Below, piece by piece: positions 26,200 through 38,296 of a stretch of 64,000 nt of DNA (positions within the stretch are counted from its first letter, which is position 1; every line of letters begins with the position of its first letter). The position numbers were made by a program, and so were the translations under genes. Under the pieces are notes generated by a model. That model saw nothing but the letters and a program-made list of their open reading frames with translations, made no database searches and was not told the origin of the DNA. Source of the DNA: Halichondria panicea (Eukaryota; Porifera; Demospongiae; Suberitida; Halichondriidae); the NCBI RefSeq assembly GCF_963675165.1, contig NC_087379.1, positions 4,543,442 through 4,607,441 of the forward strand. The letters run 5' to 3'.

Positions 26200-28000
26200 A
26201 GTGTGCATGCAGTGGTACCTCTCACTTAACTTACTGTTCCCTGTACCTTCTCCTGTGTGTGTCACAGCTCCATTAATTATTATTTTATAGATAGGCATGC
26301 AGCATGCAATGTGATACTTTTAATATTTCATGGTGAAAGTCACAAGTTGTCATTTTTACGGTCTATCCTGCTACCGTCGAAGACCAAGTCAGAAGAATAC
26401 AACGAACTATAAAATAATATTCTATATCAGTGTATGACGACTGTTTGGTCGGCTACTTACAATTATACGATAATGTAATGGTGTCTTTTTAATATCCACC
26501 ACTGACTGTAAACTTGAAACAACATGAAGTTTTACCCAACACACTTGCGGTACACAATTATAATATTGTTCTTGTATAGCTACAATTGCTCCTCCCCTAA
26601 CAATGATGACAAACTGGGACATAAATAATACACTATTCCCGACCACTCCCAACAGGTACAGACGTAAGCTTTGGTTGTAACTTTAAGGCAATCAGCATCA
26701 ATAATAATTATGCCGTTAAATCTAAGGGAGTGACAAACTCAAGCAGATGCTTGATGGATCTAGTTTGCTGACTAAGTATAAAGGCTGCAAAGAGGCCCCA
26801 TGGTGCCCTGATATCTCACTAAGCTTTTTTGCCTGAGCAGCATTCCATATTCTGCAATAAAAGAGAAGCATGAGATTATCAATCCATAGACGTATAATGT
26901 TACTGCTAGCTTGAACAGTTACAATGGCATATCTGCATTCATATTAAGGCCAGTACACAATAATAAGATTTTACCAAACAAAATAATTAACAATTGATTC
27001 ACACACGTATTTACAAATACAATTACTAGTTGAAGCGATGTATTAATTGTGTAACATCTTTGAAAAGAGGTTTCTGTACCTGGTCGATCAACACGCAACA
27101 CGACTTACTGCTAACCCGTACCAGGTAGATCTAGATTTAGTGGTCTATTTTACAGAAACTGAGTCACCAAGACATAGTCAACACGCAACCCGGCTTACTG
27201 TTAACCATAATTGCCTCAGTAAAACAGTTCATGGAATGCTTTTACTATAAGATGTTACACGACATCAACATGCTCCATATCTAAGCTACATGATTCAACA
27301 CTATTCATCCACACACTACTATTCCTTATCCTTTGGTAGCAGCAATATAAGACTGCCAAATGCCTTTCCTTGTCACTGAATTGAACTGTAATAGGAAGAT
27401 CTAGTTAGCTTGCTATAGCTCCTTCCATGTCCATATCTTCACTTGCGCGCTCTTGTTTGTTGAATAGACCTATGACCAAATAAGGGCACGTGCAATTATG
27501 CAGCTGCAGATTTGCAGCTGCACACATCAACAAAAATTATTTGCTGGAGTTTTTAAAGAAGCAGACAAGTTGAGCTTTTAGAGAACGCTTTGAGAGTTGT
27601 TTGACAAAACTGTGTAACTAGGTAAGTTCCTCAACATGCTGCACAGTTTAAATTAATATTTATGCAGAACCGAATTTCTCCTGAAGGACAAGCAAAGCAC
27701 AAGTAAACACTTCATTAGGGCTTAAACAAGGGAAGACCAAAGCCCATTGCCCTAAGCTTCGTTCAGCATGCACAACACAAGTGAGTTAATTAACTATACT
27801 AGTTCAGAAGAAGTGGGGACTTCACATTGTAATTGTAATACTTCCAAGCTAACCCTCTCAGGATTGTAGGGCTTACTCTACATTCCTGTACTCTCATAAT
27901 AATTGTCCATCCTAAAATCGTCCATCCTCTTTTGTTAATGCAGTAAAATTTATAGAATTCGAACTACTGATGCTTGTACGTATAAAGTAGTCTTCAATAG
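26200..28000. other. Stretch with no confident gene
   Basis: Two isolated minus-strand exon-like open frames are present (27385-27255 and 26851-26722, each with a good acceptor and a stop), but no upstream exon or family match was found. A ~25-bp direct repeat (CAACACGCAAC...CGGCTTACTG) occurs near 27088 and 27180. Confidence 0.4.
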
Positions 28001-28017
28001 AAGCCGGTCTCAAATAG

Positions 28018-28290
28018 TAGCCTCAGTGAACTTTGAGGCTATGTGTCTCTGCACTTGCAGCCATATTAATACTGGTATCTACAGTTGCAGCTTAATTGTT
28101 AGGTTCAGTGAACTTTGAGGCTATGTGTCTCTGCACTTGGCAGCCATATTAATACTGGTACGGTTGCAGCTTAATTGTTAGGTACCGTTATATGCTTGAA
28201 GGCCGCACTCAAATAGTAGCCTCAGTGAACTTTGAGGCTATGTCTCTGCACGTGGTTGATTGGTATCTACGGTAGCAGCTAGCTAGGGTA
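28018..28290. repeat. Three ~100-bp tandem repeats
   Basis: The phrase CAGTGAACTTTGAGGCTATG with GTCTCTGCAC occurs near 28024, 28105 and 28225. The first two are followed by GCAGCCATATTAATACTGGT. A diverged direct copy of the whole area, including the following GAATTGTAGC and CCTCTGATCA words (28212-28475), lies at about 30962-31203. Confidence 0.8.
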
Positions 28291-28519
28291 GCAGCTTGCT
28301 TAAGTAGTGCTTTTAGAAGACTTTCTCATGGCATAGTTCGAGTAAAAATAACTAGCTGGGGCTAATAAACACCTCTCTTGAACAATGTGCTCTCTCGAAT
28401 TGTAGCCTCCTTTGTCAGCAAAATGAACATTTAGTAGCCATGCGCACAGCCTCTGATCAAGCATATACATACTAATAATATTATTATACAGATGAGTGAC
28501 ATAACAGTAGTTGTGTTTG

Positions 28520-28680
28520 TGTGTGTATGTGACTGTCTGTCTGTGTGTAGATTGCCATAGCTGTTCCAATGAACACGAAGTGCAAGTATAATGTAAACGC
28601 TCTATAGCCATTGCATCATTCCCGAGTTATGGGTAATTTTGCTCTAATACTTGGAATGCCGTTGCATGCAGTGTTTTGTC
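28520..28680 (+). repeat. Dispersed repeat, diverged copy
   Basis: Contains the order GTGTGTCTGT-rich, CATAGCTGTTCCAATGAAC, GAGTTATG and TACTTGGAATGCCGTTGCA. This matches the better copies at 45290-45530 and 49870-50075, but with many substitutions. Confidence 0.6.
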
Positions 28681-28888
28681 TTTAAGTGTCGCAGCAATCA
28701 TGTCATCATTATGTCCCGCTTGGGTTGTATCATAGCAACTGGGTGGAGTTTCACTACTCCGTTGCCTTAAGGGCGCACTGATTTTGTTACAAACAGCCAA
28801 AAATAAGTTAGCAATGGGAGGACAGATGGGTAGGCTCATTACACATGGACAAGTTAGTGCGTAGCGCTAGAAGTTTAGCACTGGCTAT

Positions 28889-30285
28889 ACAATATGTGAC
28901 AGGGCCAATGAAAACGGACCTTAACGCGGCAATAATTAAATTAAGCTATAGGCCAATTTAGTAGAAATAAAAAACATGGGCAAAAAATTTTTTTTTTCAC
29001 AGGTGCTAACTTCAACCCTTCCTCTACCTACCTGTAAAAATTTGGGTCTCTACGAAGCTTTAAACAGGTCAAGCGTGGACGTTGAAGAAACTCACCGAAC
29101 GTTCATTTTTTACAATGAAATTTACTGTCTACGTGAGGGGAAATTCCCTGGGAATTTCCCTATTATTGTTAATTATTTTTAACAAATAAAAGATGACAAC
29201 TTGTACAGGACTATTTCATCAGCCCAGTACTTACAATCATCAAGAGGAGCCAGGTATATTATAGCTCCACTTCTTAACAAACATAATTTAGCAACAGAAA
29301 TAGATTAGAAAGAGCAGCTAGCTAGCTAGCTAGCTTGGCGTAGATCCACTCTTGTTTCTTTAGATGTACGTATCCCGTGCCACTTGTCCTCATAAACACT
29401 CCATAACAACCTACAGATAAGTAGTAAGTTAAGATAGACACAATATCAATGTCACTTACATCCTAGCCAATAGACTAGCGTTTCTCAGGCCTCCGACACT
29501 TACCACCACCTGGGGGAACCATCAATATAAATGTTATACGACAATTCCACGCAGTTTCCTGGGCCCTCCATGATGTGATCACCCATCCCATCAGGCCTGT
29601 TACTACTAAGCACAATGGCAGTGATACCAGTACTAAATTAAAGGAGGAAAGCTTCTTATAAGGCTACTAATAAGTTGGATCAAGCCTTAGATCGATATGG
29701 ACGAATACTAAGTGAAAGACTACCTATAATAGATCACTTAGGCTTCCTTTAAGCTGTATGAAGGACAGAGACACTTTCTGTAGGCTCCATACAAGTGAGG
29801 GATCTTTTATAAGACTGATACATTACACAGATAATAAGTACAAGCTTATAACAAGACATGAGAGCTTACCATTTGAGCGACGGGAGTCTTTGTCTCTTTA
29901 TTTCTTCGAAGATCCTTCCTAGGTGCCAAGCAATCCAGCTACATAGCTATACTAGCTAGCTAGAGAGTCCTAGAACGCCTAGCCTTCATCTAACTAACTT
30001 GTCTTCTCCAGAACATCTTTTACTAAGCTTTATGAGTATACCGAAGTGCCCGGAAGCCAATAATTGAACTTCAATTATCATGACGTTTGAGCGTCATTTA
30101 CTCAAGAGGGCGTTGCAATACCTTCGTAGCGTTCCCTCGAACATATCTCCGGAAAGAAAGTAGCTAGGAGGTCGATCTTAGTATCATTTTGAAGCTTAAA
30201 GAACGCCCTATCTGATTCAACAATAAAAACTGATTCGAAAATGCCCGCGTTAAGGTCCCTTTTCATTGGCACTGTCACATATAAT
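28889..30285. repeat. Inverted repeat pair about 1.35 kb apart
   Basis: TATGTGACAGGGCCAATGAA with GGACCTTAACGCGG (28889-28935) is answered by CGCGTTAAGGTCC and TTCATTGGCACTGTCACATA (about 30247-30285). The arms are only ~45 bp. They may be the ends of one element that contains the small spliced gene at 29326-29918, but no target-site duplication was seen. Confidence 0.6.
29326..29918 (-). CDS. 3' part of a small spliced gene, unknown product
   Basis: Three minus-strand exons chain in frame with good splice sites: 29918-29870 (donor TG|GTAAGC), 29632-29504 (acceptor TTTAATTTAG, donor GTAAGTG; a donor at 29510 would drop two residues) and 29410-29326 (acceptor TTATCTGTAG, stop TAG). The joined product reads FEEIKRQRLPSLKC, then VLSSNRPDGMGDHIMEGPG, YNIYIDGSPRW and VYEDKWHGIRTSKE. 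I recognise no family. The 5' part is not located; an open frame at 30296-30102 might belong to it but was not joined. It lies inside the inverted-repeat pair at 28889-30285. The model rests on splice consensus and frame continuity only. Confidence 0.35.
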
Positions 30286-30299
30286 AATATGCACACGCT

Positions 30300-31990
30300 T
30301 TTCGTTCATTTTCAATAGTTTTTAACTGTTTACTAGTCCTTGCAAGGTGAGTTAGCTTAGGTATATATAGCAAGCATTTTTCATTTCAGTAGATATAATT
30401 ATAATTATAAAATTTATGGCAACGTTAAACCATCCTTGGCCTTGAGACTTTGCCTTCGTCCTCGGAGGTTTATTGCCATAAATAGTGGACAAGGCATCAG
30501 CACCTGCAGCGCGTTTATTTATACTGTTATTGTTGTTACACACTATTGCGTTCAGTAACTGTTGTAATTAACTTGCAGGATATGAAGTTAAAAAAAACGT
30601 GTGGAGCAACCATACTACTGGACACCCTTAAGTATAGACATAAATCAAGGTATGTGCATGCTGCTGCCGTATTGCCACAATTTGTTGTCAGTGATTAATA
30701 TGTTAGTTCTGTTAGTCCTGCTTTTGCACACAAAACAAGAGTGTAACAGTTCATTTTGTTCCAAAAATAATTGTCTTACTTCAACCTCTCTTCGTATCAC
30801 ATTTTTGTACTTAGCCTATAAAGTCAGCAAAAGATTTGTAGAATTGTTGTTACTAGGTTACTAAACACCCCCTAATCTGTATGTATATAAATTGTGCTTG
30901 ATCAGAGGCCGCTCTTACAATTATAAAGGTTGAATAGTAGCATCTCAATTGCATCTTTATTGGTAGCCTCAGTGAACTTTGACCCTCGCTGAGACATATC
31001 TGCAGTGGGAGCCATGCTTATTGATACTGCACGGTATCTATGTGCCAGTTAGCTTGGTAGCAGCTTGCTAATGCTTTAGTTAAGAGACTGTCCCATGTCG
31101 GAGTTTGAATGTGTGCAGATGAAAGAAAATTGTACCTATATTGGCCTTATGAATTGTAGCATTTTTTGCCAGGAAAATAAGTAACCGCGGCCTCTGATCA
31201 CGCAAATAATTATGAATCTGCCACCTGTAGCACATTGACCTTAATTTTCAGTATGATTATGATAGCAAGTTGTTCCTCTTCAGAGTTTTAGGCAGACCCA
31301 TTGTTAACATTCATTTTGAATTATTTATAGCAAGCTATTAATTGTTTTGACAAGGCTTGCAGTATAGCAGTTCTTCCAACCTTATTGTTCTGCTCACAAT
31401 AATTGATTACTGCTCTATATAGAGTAATAAGAATTTGCATAGCCTCCCTGGCTCTCCAGTGTGCTGTTCAGGTATACCACTATAGTCCGGGCCGATACTT
31501 CTTCTTGTAGACATAATTGTGCCTGCTATTTTCTGTAGCTATAATTGGCTCAGCTTCACGCATTGTTTTCATACTCCAGTATTTGTGACATCATGGATTA
31601 CTTTATTTGGCTTATAATTAATTATACATAGCAGGTAATTACGAAAACTTACCAACGAAAACGTAAACGTGGTTTACCGGTACACATGCACGTATAATTG
31701 AAGCTCAGTAGGTATGCAAAAGTTTTGTTGTTAATCATGCGATATCCCCCGGCACATAATCTAATTTGTATAATTATACACTTCCAACCTACATAGTTGA
31801 CTCTATTACAATGAAATAAACATACTTTCTCCTTCATGCATATACAGGAGGAGGGAGGAGGTTGGGATGTAAAGACAGCCAAGAACTGATGATCAACTCA
31901 GGCCATTAGACACTGTCATTTTATACTCTGTTAGGCTAGTAAGCATAATGCTTGTTATTATTTTCTGTGCACATTTTCAGAATTTTTGTA
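30300..31990. other. Stretch without a recognisable gene
   Basis: Apart from the diverged repeat copy at about 30962-31203, nothing coding was supported. Open frames here are short, AT-driven and lack splice or family support. Confidence 0.5.
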
Positions 31991-31994
31991 TAGT

Positions 31995-32164
31995 GATTTT
32001 TACTAGTTCTGGTGATGTTCACTACCTAAATGTAGTGATCGTCACTACTTAAATGTAGTGATTTGAAAAAGTGGTGAGGGTCACCAGTCGATTTGCGGTG
32101 ACTATTGTGGCAGCCGTTTCACTACCTTTTGGTGGTGACGGTCACTTTCCAGTTTTTACAGTGT
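31995..32164. repeat. GTGGTGACGGTCACT-type repeats, right member of the inverted pair
   Basis: Diverged copies of TAGTGATCGTCACTAC and GGTGGTGACGGTCACTTTCC end in GTTTTTACAGTGT. This mirrors the start ACACTGTAAAAAC at 25960. Confidence 0.8.
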
Positions 32165-32483
32165 AGGATTGTAGCAATTTTTCACATTGCAAATGTTTTT
32201 CTATCCGGATTCAGGTATAATTGAAGACGGTGCCACAAGCCAATGAGAAATTTGACTCAGACTAACAAACAGCATCTGTAAAACTATATGACAATATCTA
32301 CCAAGTGTATATACAGTGGCTACGTACTTGCAACCTATTCCAGTATAATAATAATATACGTCCTAACATTGTGTATTGGCAGTACTACTATAATATTAGT
32401 CATACTCTTTATAGTGTGTCTATATAATTATGTGTACCTGCATCTGACAGACATTCATTAACATAAATGATAAAAATTATATA

Positions 32484-32631
32484 CAGTGGAACCCCTCTTA
32501 ACGGCCAACTGCGACATAACGGCCAGACACCCAGGTCCCAAAAGTTTGCATACAAAACAACCCCTTAACAACGGCCAAAACTTTTTGTTCTCCAATTAAA
32601 GGTGTCCGTTATAGAGGGGTTCCATGCACTG
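32484..32631. mobile_element. Short TA-flanked MITE with CAGTGGAACCCCTCT ends
   Basis: The left end is CAGTGGAACCCCTCTTAACG. The right end is GTTATAGAGGGGTTCCATGC followed by ACTG, so three extra bases break the right repeat. TA lies on both sides, as expected for a pogo/Tigger (Tc1-mariner) MITE. Length is 148 bp. Confidence 0.8.
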
Positions 32632-32703
32632 TACCATCATTCAACTTGGATATAAATTTGTAATTATTACTGGCATTACACACTGCACATTCATTAACAA
32701 ATC

Positions 32704-34423
32704 TCAGTTAATCAAAGTACGTAAAAAAGTAAGTGTTTCAACATACAGTTCTATCCCAAAATTATCGCTGTCTGCCAGAGGATTTACTCTTTCCTTCAAC
32801 AAAGCCATATTCTCATCAGACAATGCAAGACCAATTGGGGGTATACGAACTGTGTAATCGTCATCACCCGTACTGATTTCTTCGTCTACACCATACATTT
32901 CATCAATATGTTCGAAAAAGTCTAGGGCTTGAAGTCCTCTTCTCTGCATTTGAAGTGCTCCCCGTACAAATAATTGATGTGGTGTTAGATTGTGTTCCGT
33001 TCGAACCCCATGACAGTTCCAACCCTCCATAAATACTTTCAGTGACTGGTTGATACGTGGAAGATAGACGTACTGTAAACAATACCGATGAAACATGTTA
33101 TCAGGATCCAAGTAACCATGTTGCTCTAGGTAATAGAATAACTTGTAAAATATCACTGTTACGCAACGATGCATATCGCGCCAGAGGCGCTCAATCCGCT
33201 GGTTGTGCACGGAACTGCCAGTTATCATGCTGTTGCGGTCATATCCTCTACTCTCTAGCATATGTGCTGCTACACGATAATTTTCACCACCGTAGTCAGA
33301 TCGCATTCTTGACGGTAGTCCAAACCGTTGGACAGCTGAAAGGAAGAGATTATAAACTGTTTCGGCAGTGTTATTATTGCTACAGCGAAGAAACACGACG
33401 AGTCTGCTATATCCGTCAATAGCCCCGTGCGTTACCATGCCCCATCTCACAAGCTTGTGGTGGCCATCTGTACGAATACAAGATATGATTAGTATGCATG
33501 TATTGTATACACAAGTCTTGCTACTACTATAATAATAAGGCTCCAACCTATATACATGCATGTACACACATCTGGGCTCCTTTATCTAAAACTTAATTGA
33601 CACACATTAACCATAAACCTGGTCACACAACACCTATATATGACTTACCCATGTGCCATAGAGAGTTGGGCGAGGGAACAGAGTAAGGGCGCCGAGCAGT
33701 GAGGATTCCTCTCCATCTCAGAGCTGCATTCAGGGGATCGGTTGCGTGGATAGCATTACGCACCCTTTGTCTAGTGACAGCATATCCCAATGACCGTAGT
33801 CGCCCAATCACCAGTGTCTCTCCCATATTTGGCATTTCTCGACGCACCTGTTGGAGCTTTGTACGTAGATCACTGTCACTTATACTTCTTGCAGCACTAT
33901 GAACATCTAGAATGCCGAACTCCCGTCTTCTTCTATAGATAGTCATTCGAGAGACACCCAATAGTTTACTAATCTCAGTCCAAGTGAAATTTAAACTACA
34001 TAGGTATTCCAACTGGTCTTGACAAATAAATAGCTGGGGACGGCCACGTCCTACTCTCCTAGCAACCTGGGGAACTTGGTAGCCTCCGTCTGTGTGTGCA
34101 TCCAACTCATCAAGTCGAGTGTACCACATTGTCTTGAGCAACACACAACTGTCCATTATTTCCTTCAATGCCGTGCAAACTTCAATCGTCTCATCATCGC
34201 CATCATCTTCAATTTGTACACGAAGGGAAGATAGAGCATGTATACAAACCTCAAACCTCTCAATAACGAACTGGGCATAACTAGTAGACTGAGTATAATC
34301 GATTTCTCTATCTACCGTAGTAAGGAAAGTCTCCATTTCTTGGAGAAATGTTTCCCATCCCCACACTCGATCTCCAGCTCCAGCTCTTTGATCAACCATT
34401 TTAATTAATGAACACCCAGTCAC
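32704..34423 (-). CDS. Integrase-like (DDE/rve-fold) transposon gene, two exons
   Basis: Exon 1 is 34423-33649 and exon 2 is 33467-32704. The intron (CATGG|GTAAGT to TACAG) joins in phase 1 to give LWHMDGHHKL, and the product is 512 residues. A helix-turn-helix of resolvase type (WTEISKLLGVSRMTIYRR) lies about residues 146-164. The rve-like core has three acidic residues at retroviral-integrase spacing: D of HMDGHH, D of RSDYGGEN 57 residues later, and E of NQRIERLW 35 residues after that. IDGYSRLVVFL and GSSVHNQRIERLW are hallmarks of a widespread animal gene family of this type. There is no frameshift or stop, so it may be recently active or domesticated. An alternative start is the Met nine codons in (34399). 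The region just upstream is the 137-bp block also found at 21945-22081. Confidence 0.85.
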
Positions 34424-34442
34424 CTTTTGACCTTGAGCCTCG

Positions 34443-34578
34443 CACTCGATTACAGCACGTCTTGTAACGTTACAGCACGTCTTGTAACGATTACAGCACG
34501 TCTTGCATGCATGACGTTTTCCCTTACTTTATGACGTCCTATAGCGCTATTTATTTTTGTTACACTTGGCGTGCCATA
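34443..34578 (-). promoter_or_regulatory. Shared upstream block of the integrase-like gene
   Basis: The block ends about 20 bp before the first ATG of the integrase-like gene. It contains three ACAAGACGTGCTGTAA units and ATGACGT-type words resembling CRE half sites. The near-identical copy at 21945-22081 lacks the gene. A terminal or promoter role is inferred from position only. Confidence 0.45.
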
Positions 34579-34829
34579 AGCACGAACCTCAGACTTTTCT
34601 CTGGTGAGGTGCATGTGACTATGACATACTGCTGAGTCTGCAGAACCTTTTTCTCGAGTAAAGGAGCATGTGACGTCATATGATGTCACATTTTTAACTC
34701 GACCTTAATTAAGGCCTCTGGCCTGACACAAGTCATACTGTATAGCAGGTATATATATTTTTTATTTTTGTAATAATAATAATAACAAGGGTTAAGAGGA
34801 GCAAATAAGTCATGTGTAGTTAGTTCATG

Positions 34830-36235
34830 GGTGTGGTGGGACCAAGGACTCGCTTGTCACTAGGTCGATAGAGGGCTGTCTGGTGGCGTGCCCTTGGCTT
34901 GATCGGGCCCCCCTAATGCACGTGATGGCTGATCTGAGGAGAGAGAAGGACAGCCTGCATCTGATCCATCCCATGGTGGTGCTGTAGGGCTGATCCCGTT
35001 TTGTTGACAGGAGAGACGCCAATCTCTTGTAGGTGGAGGTAGCGGCATGTCCAAGGCCCCCAGTACTTGACAGGATGAGGGGAGTGAAGGTCGAGTTTTC
35101 CACATCTCTGATTCGTTGGTCATAAGCTCTCTTCTTTATGTTTTCGTGCTTGCGGTAGGTTGTGGAGAGTTGGGGTTGCCTGTTTGAAAGAGCTTGAATA
35201 CCCTAACATCAAAAAATGCTCTCTCAAATCTGCTTCCCCAAAAACCATCTGCTGCCACGTCTAATCTGGCACCATCTTGTGTGTTGGCAGATGCACCTGA
35301 TAGAATTGATTTCGCCGGTGATGGGTTGTAGGTGTGGTTCTATGGCGACATTGTGGTAAACTTCCGACATGAGGTTGGCCGTGAAGTCTCTGATCTCGTT
35401 ATGCCTTATGGAGGGATAGCCGCCTTTGGCACATGATAACGCATGTTCCACTGAGAAGCAAGCGCATGTGATTGGGGTGCCATTGGGTTGCCACCCATAT
35501 CGGAGTGCTAGTGCGTCTCTGAAGGCACCTTTGTGCAGTGCTAGGCCAAATTCTTCCACTTAGTACTGTTAACCAGTTTGAGGCTCCCTTTTCCTGGGAC
35601 AAGATCATAGCTCGTTGGAGGTTAGATGGTAGATTTGACTTAAGCTGGTCGGCAGAAGTGACGTTGAGCTCCCTTTTTCTTTTTTTTTGGCAGTAAACTG
35701 CTCTGTGAGAGCCGCGTGTGTATAGTCCAGACTTCCGTTTAGTATGAGGTTGTAGAGGGGCGCAGAGATTTGTTTGGAAGCAGAGTAGGCCGAGTCTGAC
35801 AGAGTTGTTGGGTTGATGACCCCTATTCCCCCTAGCCTAGCTGGAAGTGCCAGCAGGTCTCTTTCTGAATCATCTTCCACTCAGGGCTGGTAGTAATTTT
35901 GTCCTGATGATGTCTTCCAGTGGTTGTAATAGTGGCCTATGTTTGGGGTGGTTCTCGCTAGGTAGGTCCATTTGCCTACAATGCCGTGGGTGAAAGCAGC
36001 ATAGGCGGCGTGAGTGTTCGCAATAATCGATAATTTTTCCAGTTCTTCTGACCAAGTCTTTACTTTATTTCTGACAAATGGCTCTGTGAATTCCTGACTT
36101 CCAAGGGGGGATCCTAAGTGTGGTTTCCCAATTGTGGTGATGTTGATCTGGGTGTCCTCGAAAGTTATTTAGGCTTCTGAGAGTTAGCTGGCTTTTACTA
36201 TCAGATGAGTTTTAGAGGCGTTGACCATGTATCCA
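34830..36235 (-). pseudogene. 5'-truncated, broken LINE reverse-transcriptase C-terminal region
   Basis: Reading on the minus strand from 36235 down, homology to the end of a non-LTR retrotransposon polyprotein is spread over several frames. It runs through YMVNASKTHLIV, SIIANTHAAYAAF (near 36020), LPARLGGIGVINP (near 35845), a Cys-His cluster CACFSVEHALSCAKGG (near 35450) with SIRHNEIRD, and HNVAIEPHLQPITGE. Frameshifts and stops separate these blocks. The catalytic YADD segment lies upstream of the break and is missing, as expected for a 5'-truncated LINE insertion. Confidence 0.8.
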
Positions 36236-36414
36236 TAATTATAACCTCTACATATTGGGACACACAGAACAGTACTGTAGTATGAGTGACAGGCAATTCT
36301 TGCAGGCACAGAGCAAACTATAAAAATAAAGGGGTGCTAGAAGCTGAGACTGTTAGTGTCATTGATGTTCTTCATGTTGGAGACACTCTGAACTAACCAT
36401 GTTGCAGCTTTATC

Positions 36415-36670
36415 ACAGAGACAGGAGTGCCTGGGGTGCTTCTCACAGGGATCTTGGAGACAGGAGTGCCTGGGGTGCTTCTCACAGGGATCTTGGAGAC
36501 AGGAGTGCCTGGGGTGCTTCTCACAGGGATCTTGGAGACAGGAGTGCCTGGGATGCTCCTCATAGGGATCCTGGAGACAGGATCAAGAGTGCTTCTCACA
36601 GAGACAAGATCAGAGTGCCTGGGATGCTTCTCACAGGGATCTTAGAAATAGGAGTACTTGAGGTGCTTCT
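36415..36670. repeat. 39-bp minisatellite
   Basis: About six copies of a 39-bp unit (GACAGGAGTGCCTGGGGTGC, then TTCTCACAGGGATCTTGGA). The first three or four are nearly identical and the last two are diverged. The unit is a multiple of three and open on both strands, which explains the repetitive open frames here; no gene is implied. Confidence 0.95.
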
Positions 36671-36689
36671 TATACAAAGCAGCTAGACA

Positions 36690-37765
36690 CAGGAATGATT
36701 CCAACTGCTGAGTCAGCAATAATTATATGAATCAAATGGGGCGTGGTCTCAGTTTGGCCAGCTTCTACCATCTCAATAATTTTATAGCTAGCTAGCTAGC
36801 TGCGTGCATCCATATCCAGTCCTGGCGGCCCAATTTAATTTATATTCTTCCCTCATCACTTAAGAGCTCACCAAAATGGTTTATGCCAATTAAATGGTGA
36901 GAACAGATTGATGTTAGGTACGTATGTATGTGCACATTGTCTTTGTACATTTACTACATGCAGTACCAATCTGTCTCCAAGCGCTTAAGCTTGCTGTATC
37001 TTTCTCGCTCGTCTATGTGAACACAGGATCTACATGTGTAAAAGCCGGTAAGCAGTAGGAATTCAACTTCTCATCATTATGGCACCTGTGGGGCTTGCCA
37101 TTGATAGAAAGCGGTAACACTTGCTTACCAATGGTGCCAATCCAAACAAGTATCGCACTAGCTTAGTCGTAACTTTTGGGCATGCTGCACACTGCCATTC
37201 TGTTCTTTTAATTGTCACTATAAACTGTATTGTACTGTAAGAGCTTTATATTAATTTTGATGTGTTCAAACATCCCCAGCAAAAACTCATGGGCATCTTC
37301 TTGCTGATTTGGTCTCCAGCGAATTAACAACCCTTTCATTCAGAAATTAGGTGAGAGGTATACGTACTTATGTCTAGAACGTTTATCTGATCTTACTTTT
37401 CATATTAGAATATACAGCTGATGGACACACGACAGAGTTTTGCTGACATTCATTTAGAGAATTTTCAAAGCATACACCATACAAAACTGGCCAATTTCAT
37501 GACAATGCTCTGATTGAGTAAACGTGTACATTTATTTTAGTGTGAGTCAGATGTTTGCAGTGTCTCATTATTTTCCATAAACCAGGGGTATAGAATACAC
37601 TCTGTATCACAGAATTTGCAAAACAGGTGTTCCCCCCATGTTCTGCAGCCCTCCTATAGACATGATCAGGAGTGCATGAATAGTGGTTCAGGACTATTAT
37701 GTGAGGGCGGCCATAACCTCAAAAGGGCTGACTCAGCAGTTGGAATTATTCCTGTGTTTAGCCTT
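36690..37765. repeat. Inverted repeat pair about 1 kb apart
   Basis: ACACAGGAATGATTCCAACT with GCTGAGTCAGC (about 36693-36725) is answered by GCTGACTCAGCAGTTGGAAT and TATTCCTGTGT (about 37728-37760). These may be the short terminal repeats of an old element; the interior has no recognisable gene. Confidence 0.65.
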
Positions 37766-37867
37766 CCCTTCTTATAGGGGTCCTATTACCTTCAGGTCCT
37801 GACAACTTGGCCATAGGGGTACCTCCAGTAGGAGAAAACGAGGGAGAAAAGGCTTACTTTGCTCTAT

Positions 37868-38296
37868 ATGGGGTCCGACACTCCGTGAAATCTTGTACAC
37901 CTACTTTTGAAATCTTTTGAAATCTCATAAAGTCTCATGAAATCCCGAAATCTTGAAATCTCTGAAATCCCACCTTTGACCTCATTTTCCGTAATCTTAT
38001 TGTAATCTCAGTGTCATGCCTTGACTAGATGGGCGTGGCCTGTCTACAAAAAGGGGACGGGCACGCCCATCGACATCTATGCCTTGATTGCATCTGCTCA
38101 CAGTGCAAGTGCTAGTGCATCCATGACCGAGGGTGGATGACTAGTGCAAGTGTTGAATGACGGTAGAACTTTCAATCTTCAACCCCAGTGATGCTCTGTG
38201 AAATCTCTGAAATCTTTGAAATCTCTGAAATCTTTGTGAAATCTCTGAAATCTTTGTGAAATCTTGTACGCTAAAAATTACAGTGTCGGACCCCTC
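37868..38296. mobile_element. Small TIR element with GAAATCT arrays
   Basis: GGGGTCCGACACT at about 37870 and AGTGTCGGACCCC at about 38282 form terminal inverted repeats. Next to each end are direct arrays of (T)GAAATCTC/TTT units (about 37886-37970 and 38198-38265), in the same orientation at both ends. Confidence 0.65.

Noticed and set aside
36399-36686. Repetitive open frames on both strands
   Set aside because: They are produced by the 39-bp minisatellite, whose unit length is a multiple of three.
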